Positions 60,281-64,000 of a DNA stretch of 64,000 bases are shown here, one piece after another. The notes beneath the pieces were generated by a model. It did no database searches and had not been told where the DNA came from. It saw nothing but the letters and a program-made list of their open reading frames with translations. How positions within the stretch are numbered: the first letter of the stretch is position 1; each line of letters begins with the position of its first letter. Origin of the DNA: an uncultured Phocaeicola sp. GTDB lineage: Bacteria > Bacteroidota > Bacteroidia > Bacteroidales > Bacteroidaceae. Position numbers and translations under genes: made by a program. The stretch spans positions 62,001 to 126,000 of the forward strand of contig CANQSM010000001.1 in NCBI GenBank assembly GCA_947626525.1, in the 5' to 3' direction.

Positions 60281-62371
60281 TTACTTAGCCAACGGCATCC
60301 ATACTGTCATCTCAGCCTTTCCGCGATTTCCCCATGCAAAATAAGGAATCAGACGAATCTTCACCTGCTTGTCGGCTTTACCAACTTCGCGATACAGCGT
60401 ATTGCTCCACGAATCCTCGTCAATCAAACGGGCAATTCCTTCCAAAGCCACCATACGACTACCGTCAATTGTCATCTCTTTAGTTGTAAACTGCATATCG
60501 GCAGGAATCAGCACATTGTCAATCTTCTTGCCACCTTCAATATCCATGCTCTCCAAGCAATATACCAACGGACCGCGCTTCACAACTGTCTGGTTGCGGG
60601 TTTCTTCCACCAAAGGATTCGATTCCAACAGTTTCACTTTCATTTCCATATCAAGTTCTACCACATCTCCCTTTTTCCATACACGGTTCACCTGAGCATA
60701 CGTGTTCGCTTTGGTAGCTATGTCCACCGATTCGCCATTCACCTTCACCGTAGCGTTATCGCACCATTCGGGAATACGCAGGTAAAGAGAAAGAGCCTGC
60801 TTCTTCGGTGCTTCTACAAAAGTCAACTTCACTTTTCCATCATAAGGGTAACCTGTCTCCTGAGTAAGCACCAACGGCATTTTCTTACCGAGAGAAGTGT
60901 TCAACTCATTGGCTCCGTAGAGATTGCACCAAACAGCGTTCTCGCTTACCGTATAAGCATAGTTCTGCGCCTCACAAATAGTACGCAAAGTATTGGGAGG
61001 GCAACAGAAACAGCTGATGTATTCTTGGCGTTCCTTCGGCCAGCGTAACGTATAAGGGAAATCCGCACTGATGCGCAACGGATTAGTATAGAAATAACGT
61101 TTTCCGTCCAGACTCACACCGCTGAGTACACTATTATACAGAGCTGTTTCCACAATCTCCGCATACTTGACATCACCAGTAGTCTCCAGCATACGCCAGT
61201 TGAACAACATGTTACCGATGTTGGCGCAAGTTTCATTATGAGCGGTACTGTTAGGCAACTGGAAAGCGCGTCCGTAACTTTGGTGCACTTTCTGAATGCT
61301 GTCCGGTTCGTAGCAGGTGCCATCAGGAGACGTGCCATCGTACAAAGCACCGCATGCACCGGTTACATACATTTTGCGATTCACGATATCCTCCCAAATA
61401 CTGGTCAAATTCTTCATCAGTTGTTCTTCTCCGGTCTCGGCATATACATCGGCCACCCCGGCATACAGATAGTTAGCACGCACGGCATGCCCCATCGCTT
61501 TATACTGATTGCGAAAAGGAATACGATCTTGGTTGTCGTCCGTACCATTCTCCACCATTCCACGGATGTTGATCAAGTTTTTGGAAAGCTCCAGATAGCG
61601 TGGGTTACCGGTAGCTCGATACATTTCCACCACGCCCATATAGTGGGAAGGGCAAATGGCATTACGCGCCAGTTCCGCCGAAGCGGTTTCATAGAAATGG
61701 CACAGGAAATCGGTAGCTTTCACCGCTGCATCAAAAAGGGAACGTTTTCCCGTTGCCCGGTAGTGAGTGATTCCCGCCATCATCAAGTGACCCAAGTTAT
61801 AAGTTTCAAAATTCAGCCGGTTAGCAAACGCACCTTTCTCGCCTTCCGATCCCACTTTCGTTCCGATAACCATCTGTTTTTGCTTGGAATGAGTATCCAC
61901 GCCCCGATTCCTTTCATTGATGATAACAGGAGTGTGAATATAACCGTCTTCCCGTTGAGCTTTCACCACCTGTTCGATAAATTTATCCATCAGCACATCC
62001 AACTCTGGATTTTTGTTCACAGCATAAACTGCGGCCACGGCTTCCAGCCATTTATACATATCACCATCGTGGAAAGGAGGTCCCCAATGTTCTCCCTCAC
62101 AAGTACCAGCCGCAATTTCAAAATTACGGAAACCATGCGATATATCCGGATTATTCCAAGTATTCCACATACTTTGCAAAGAAATACTGCTGTATACGTT
62201 GAAGCGTTCACCCCAGAATCCGTTGGTCCAGCGAACCGCCCCCAAAGGAGTATTAGCCATCTTAGCATATTCACTTTTGCTCATATCCGTCAAACCGTTA
62301 GACTGGGCAAAAGAAGATGTACCGGCAACGCCTGCCACCAGCACCACAAAGGTAAAAAGTTTTTTTATCAT
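60281..62371 (-). CDS. GH127 family hydrolase (aceric-acid hydrolase or beta-L-arabinofuranosidase)
   Basis: The ATG at 62371 (MIKKLFTFVV) is preferred; the track start at 62392 would fall within a few bases of the predicted transcription start. About 696 residues, signal peptide (SSFAQS). The (alpha/alpha)6 barrel carries the GH127 catalytic set: glutamate in HNETCANIGN (about 378) and the zinc/nucleophile cysteines in SCFCCPPN (about 452-457). Known members cleave beta-L-arabinofuranose; the syntenic BT1003 was reported, as I recall, to release aceric acid from RG-II. First gene of the enzyme operon. Confidence 0.88.
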   Translation of the reverse strand: MIKKLFTFVVLVAGVAGTSSFAQSNGLTDMSKSEYAKMANTPLGAVRWTNGFWGERFNVYSSISLQSMWNTWNNPDISHGFRNFEIAAGTCEGEHWGPPFHDGDMYKWLEAVAAVYAVNKNPELDVLMDKFIEQVVKAQREDGYIHTPVIINERNRGVDTHSKQKQMVIGTKVGSEGEKGAFANRLNFETYNLGHLMMAGITHYRATGKRSLFDAAVKATDFLCHFYETASAELARNAICPSHYMGVVEMYRATGNPRYLELSKNLINIRGMVENGTDDNQDRIPFRNQYKAMGHAVRANYLYAGVADVYAETGEEQLMKNLTSIWEDIVNRKMYVTGACGALYDGTSPDGTCYEPDSIQKVHQSYGRAFQLPNSTAHNETCANIGNMLFNWRMLETTGDVKYAEIVETALYNSVLSGVSLDGKRYFYTNPLRISADFPYTLRWPKERQEYISCFCCPPNTLRTICEAQNYAYTVSENAVWCNLYGANELNTSLGKKMPLVLTQETGYPYDGKVKLTFVEAPKKQALSLYLRIPEWCDNATVKVNGESVDIATKANTYAQVNRVWKKGDVVELDMEMKVKLLESNPLVEETRNQTVVKRGPLVYCLESMDIEGGKKIDNVLIPADMQFTTKEMTIDGSRMVALEGIARLIDEDSWSNTLYREVGKADKQVKIRLIPYFAWGNRGKAEMTVWMPLAK

Positions 62372-62402
62372 AGTAATTTGTATTAATTTCATAGATTAAC
62401 GG

Positions 62403-62434
62403 ACAAATATACATTATTTTGTAAGAATCCCAAG
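62403..62434 (-). promoter_or_regulatory. Promoter of the RG-II enzyme operon
   Basis: The reverse strand reads CTTG, 19 bp, TATATTTGT, a good -33/-7 pair. Transcription would start near 62398, so the ATG at 62371 is preferred as start of the GH127 gene. No HTCS or other regulator gene is nearby. Confidence 0.65.
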
Positions 62435-62534
62435 TAGTCGACGCGGAAAACTTTCAATTTTATAAGGAGTTTTACAATATCTCTACAAGTATTTATCCGT
62501 TAATCGCTTGTTACCAACCCAAATTACCTGCTTT

Positions 62535-63017
62535 CTAGCCCATCCATTTTTTCGGCAAGTTTAACACTACTTCCCATGTGAAAAGGCTAGGGCTGATAAA
62601 TCCACCAATACCATTTCCTTCGGTACGCAACGTTGTGCCAGATAGAATTCCGGTCATAAGTCACATCACATCCGAGATATTCCTGCTATATAAAAAGATA
62701 TTTACATCCAATATAGATTTTATCAATCAGGTCATAGCCCCACAACGCTCCGTTCAGCCTTGCGCAATGAGAACATCTGTGTAAATTCACCTGCCCATAT
62801 AGGCATCGTTACGTGCGCAGTGTCTATAGACTACGTCTATCTGATAAATTATATCCAAATTTTTCAACAACACAAAGTTTGCCAACATCTTCAATCTTAC
62901 TACATATCCGTCACCTTTCGCAGCACCGGGATTCATGTATTCCTTCCTTACTGAAATTAGGATTGTCCCGATAGTTCCTTCCGCCACTTTTACCACATCA
63001 CAATCTAATCTTTCCAT
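62535..63017 (-). pseudogene. Probable decayed coding region, unrecognised
   Basis: No intact ORF crosses 62393-63214. On the minus strand there are protein-like blocks broken by stops and frame changes: a 76-codon ORF from 63017 (ARNDAYMGR at its end), continuing in frame past its stop as IYTDVLIAQG, then in another frame RNISDV and, at the end, NGIGGFISPSLFTWEVVL before TAG at 62535. Each block looks more like protein than random DNA, but I recognise none of them. It may be the remnant of a gene disrupted next to the locus. Low confidence. Confidence 0.3.
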
Positions 63018-63062
63018 ATCGATCCATTAAAAAAAATCGGGACTATCCGATTCAGACTTAAA

Positions 63063-63095
63063 TTTGGAAGTTAAACAAAACATTCATATATTTGC
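63063..63095 (+). promoter_or_regulatory. Promoter upstream of mechanosensitive channel gene
   Basis: TTTG (63063-63066), 20 bp, TATATTTGC (63087-63095); a full consensus match. Start of transcription near 63102. Confidence 0.7.
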
Positions 63096-63118
63096 AAAGC
63101 ATCTGTAAGAAACAGGGA

Positions 63119-63202
63119 GTGCGTAGATTCACCGGCATTGGCTGGGATGATGAAGCGCAAATGTTTGACGGACGCAAACCCAAAGTAGACAAATCCGATT
63201 AA
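63119..63202 (+). other. Possible 27-codon small ORF between promoter and channel gene
   Basis: An open frame from a GTG (VRRFTGIGWDDEAQMF...KVDKSD) ends at TAA 63200-63202, 12 bp before the channel ATG, with AGGGA just ahead of the GTG. The frame is open from 63062 but has no ATG upstream. It could be a small coupled peptide or the C-terminal scrap of a lost gene. Confidence 0.3.
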
Positions 63203-63214
63203 AATTATAATAAC

Positions 63215-64000
63215 ATGTTGACAGAATCACAAATGGACATTAATCAAGTTTTAGATAAACTAATTAATTTCGGATTGAATGCCGGCAAAAATCTTCTAGT
63301 TGCCATCCTTATTTATATTGTCGGACGTTTTATCATCAAGTACGTACTCAAATTGGTTGCTGGCATTCTGAAAAAACGGAACGTGGAAGCCAGCGTACAG
63401 ACTTTTCTGAGAAGCTTCCTAAGTATCATCCTGAGCTTAATCTTGGCTTTTGCCATTATTGCCAAATTAGGAGTAGAGACAACAAGCTTTGCCGCTTTAC
63501 TGGCTTCCGCCGGTGTAGCTATCGGTATGGCCTTATCCGGCAACCTATCCAATTTCGCCGGAGGATTAATCGTATTGATGTTCAAGCCTTTTAAAGTAGG
63601 GGATTACATCGAAGGTGCCGGAGTAAGCGGTACGGTACAGGAAATCCAGATCTTTCATACCATCCTAGTCACTCCTGACAACCGGGTCATATTTGCCCCG
63701 AACGGAGCGTTAAGTAGTAACGCGGTCATCAATTACAGCAAAAAGGAACTCCGACGTGTCGATTTCTCATTCGGAGTGGAATATAACGAAGATTTCGATA
63801 AGGTGAAGACCGTCATCCAACGTATCATTGATGCAGACCAACGCATACTGAAGGAACCGTCCGCCACCATAGAATTAGGCGCCCTGAACGCAAGCAGCGT
63901 GGACATCACCGTGCGTGTATGGGTAAAAGTCACCGATTACTGGAATGTATTTTTCAATATGAACAAGACGGTTTATGCCGAGTTCAACAAGGAGGGTATC
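63215..64000 (+). CDS. MscS-family mechanosensitive ion channel, 3' end outside window
   Basis: Not in the ORF track because it runs off the right edge; 262 codons are open from the ATG at 63215 (MLTESQMDINQ). Two or three N-terminal membrane helices (NLLVAILIYIVGRFII; FLRSFLSIILSLILAFAIIAKLG) are followed by the pore-lining helix with Ala/Gly packing (FAALLASAGVAIGMALSGNLSNFAGG) and the beta-domain (FKVGDYIEGAGVSGTVQEI, TPDNRVIFAPNG). The reading then enters the alpha/beta C-domain. It is a small MscS that releases solutes on osmotic downshock in the inner membrane. Confidence 0.95.
   Translation, partial: MLTESQMDINQVLDKLINFGLNAGKNLLVAILIYIVGRFIIKYVLKLVAGILKKRNVEASVQTFLRSFLSIILSLILAFAIIAKLGVETTSFAALLASAGVAIGMALSGNLSNFAGGLIVLMFKPFKVGDYIEGAGVSGTVQEIQIFHTILVTPDNRVIFAPNGALSSNAVINYSKKELRRVDFSFGVEYNEDFDKVKTVIQRIIDADQRILKEPSATIELGALNASSVDITVRVWVKVTDYWNVFFNMNKTVYAEFNKEGI

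Noticed and set aside
61238-62386. 382-aa plus-strand ORF
   Set aside because: Antisense shadow of GH127, which has intact catalytic motifs on the minus strand.

Overview
The window looks like chromosomal DNA of a gut Bacteroidales (Bacteroides or Phocaeicola type). It has two SusC/SusD pairs, an ECF sigma/FecR-type anti-sigma pair, many signal-peptide and lipobox glycosidases, and promoters of the Bacteroidetes form TAnnTTTG with an upstream TTTG-like box about 19-20 bp away. I saw no rRNA, tRNA, CRISPR array, transposase or phage gene.

Layout. (1) 1-1756, minus: a small ABC/OLD-like ATPase followed by a DUF4435 protein (cut by the window edge). This has the architecture of the PARIS anti-phage pair AriA/AriB. 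(2) 1890-4826, plus: an EamA/DMT transporter and an SF1 (IGHMBP2/Dna2-like) helicase. (3) 4757-16513, minus: an ECF sigma factor, a FecR-like anti-sigma, an STN-domain SusC, SusD, a DUF4843 lipoprotein, a PKD-like lipoprotein and a thioredoxin-fold protein, then a CE15-like esterase. The first seven form a sigma-regulated TonB import locus of the type suspected to take up peptides rather than glycans. (4) 16776-20399, minus: etfB-etfA-acyl-CoA dehydrogenase operon. (5) 20400-21232: intergenic DNA with a promoter, a 23-bp tandem repeat, two near-identical hairpins and a terminator. (6) 21233-62392, minus: a roughly 41-kb polysaccharide utilisation locus. (7) 62393-63214: apparently decayed sequence, then a plus-strand MscS channel gene running off the right edge.

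The large locus is the main attraction. Gene content and order (GH127, beta-helix/GH141-like, MFS, GH78-like, GH138-like, GH137-like+GH2 fusion, GH2, GH2, GH106, SASA esterase, DUF5703/GH139-like, GH2, PL1-like, DUF6298 protein, SusC, SusD) match, from memory, the half of the B. thetaiotaomicron rhamnogalacturonan-II (RG-II) locus around BT0983-BT1003. Together these enzymes could strip RG-II side chains A and B: arabinofuranose, rhamnose, arabinopyranose, 2-O-methylfucose, galactose, aceric acid, acetyl groups, galacturonic acids, glucuronic acid and fucose. The GH78-like protein has no signal peptide and sits beside an MFS transporter, which suggests that a final small oligosaccharide is cleaved in the cytoplasm. 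A strong terminator separates the enzyme operon from susCD, and susC carries a run of nine G in its signal-sequence region, a candidate phase-variation switch. No apiosidase (GH140), GH142/GH143 or dedicated regulator is visible, so those are elsewhere or replaced. The DUF6298 protein, a beta-helix fused to a TIM-barrel-like half, is the best candidate for an undescribed activity.
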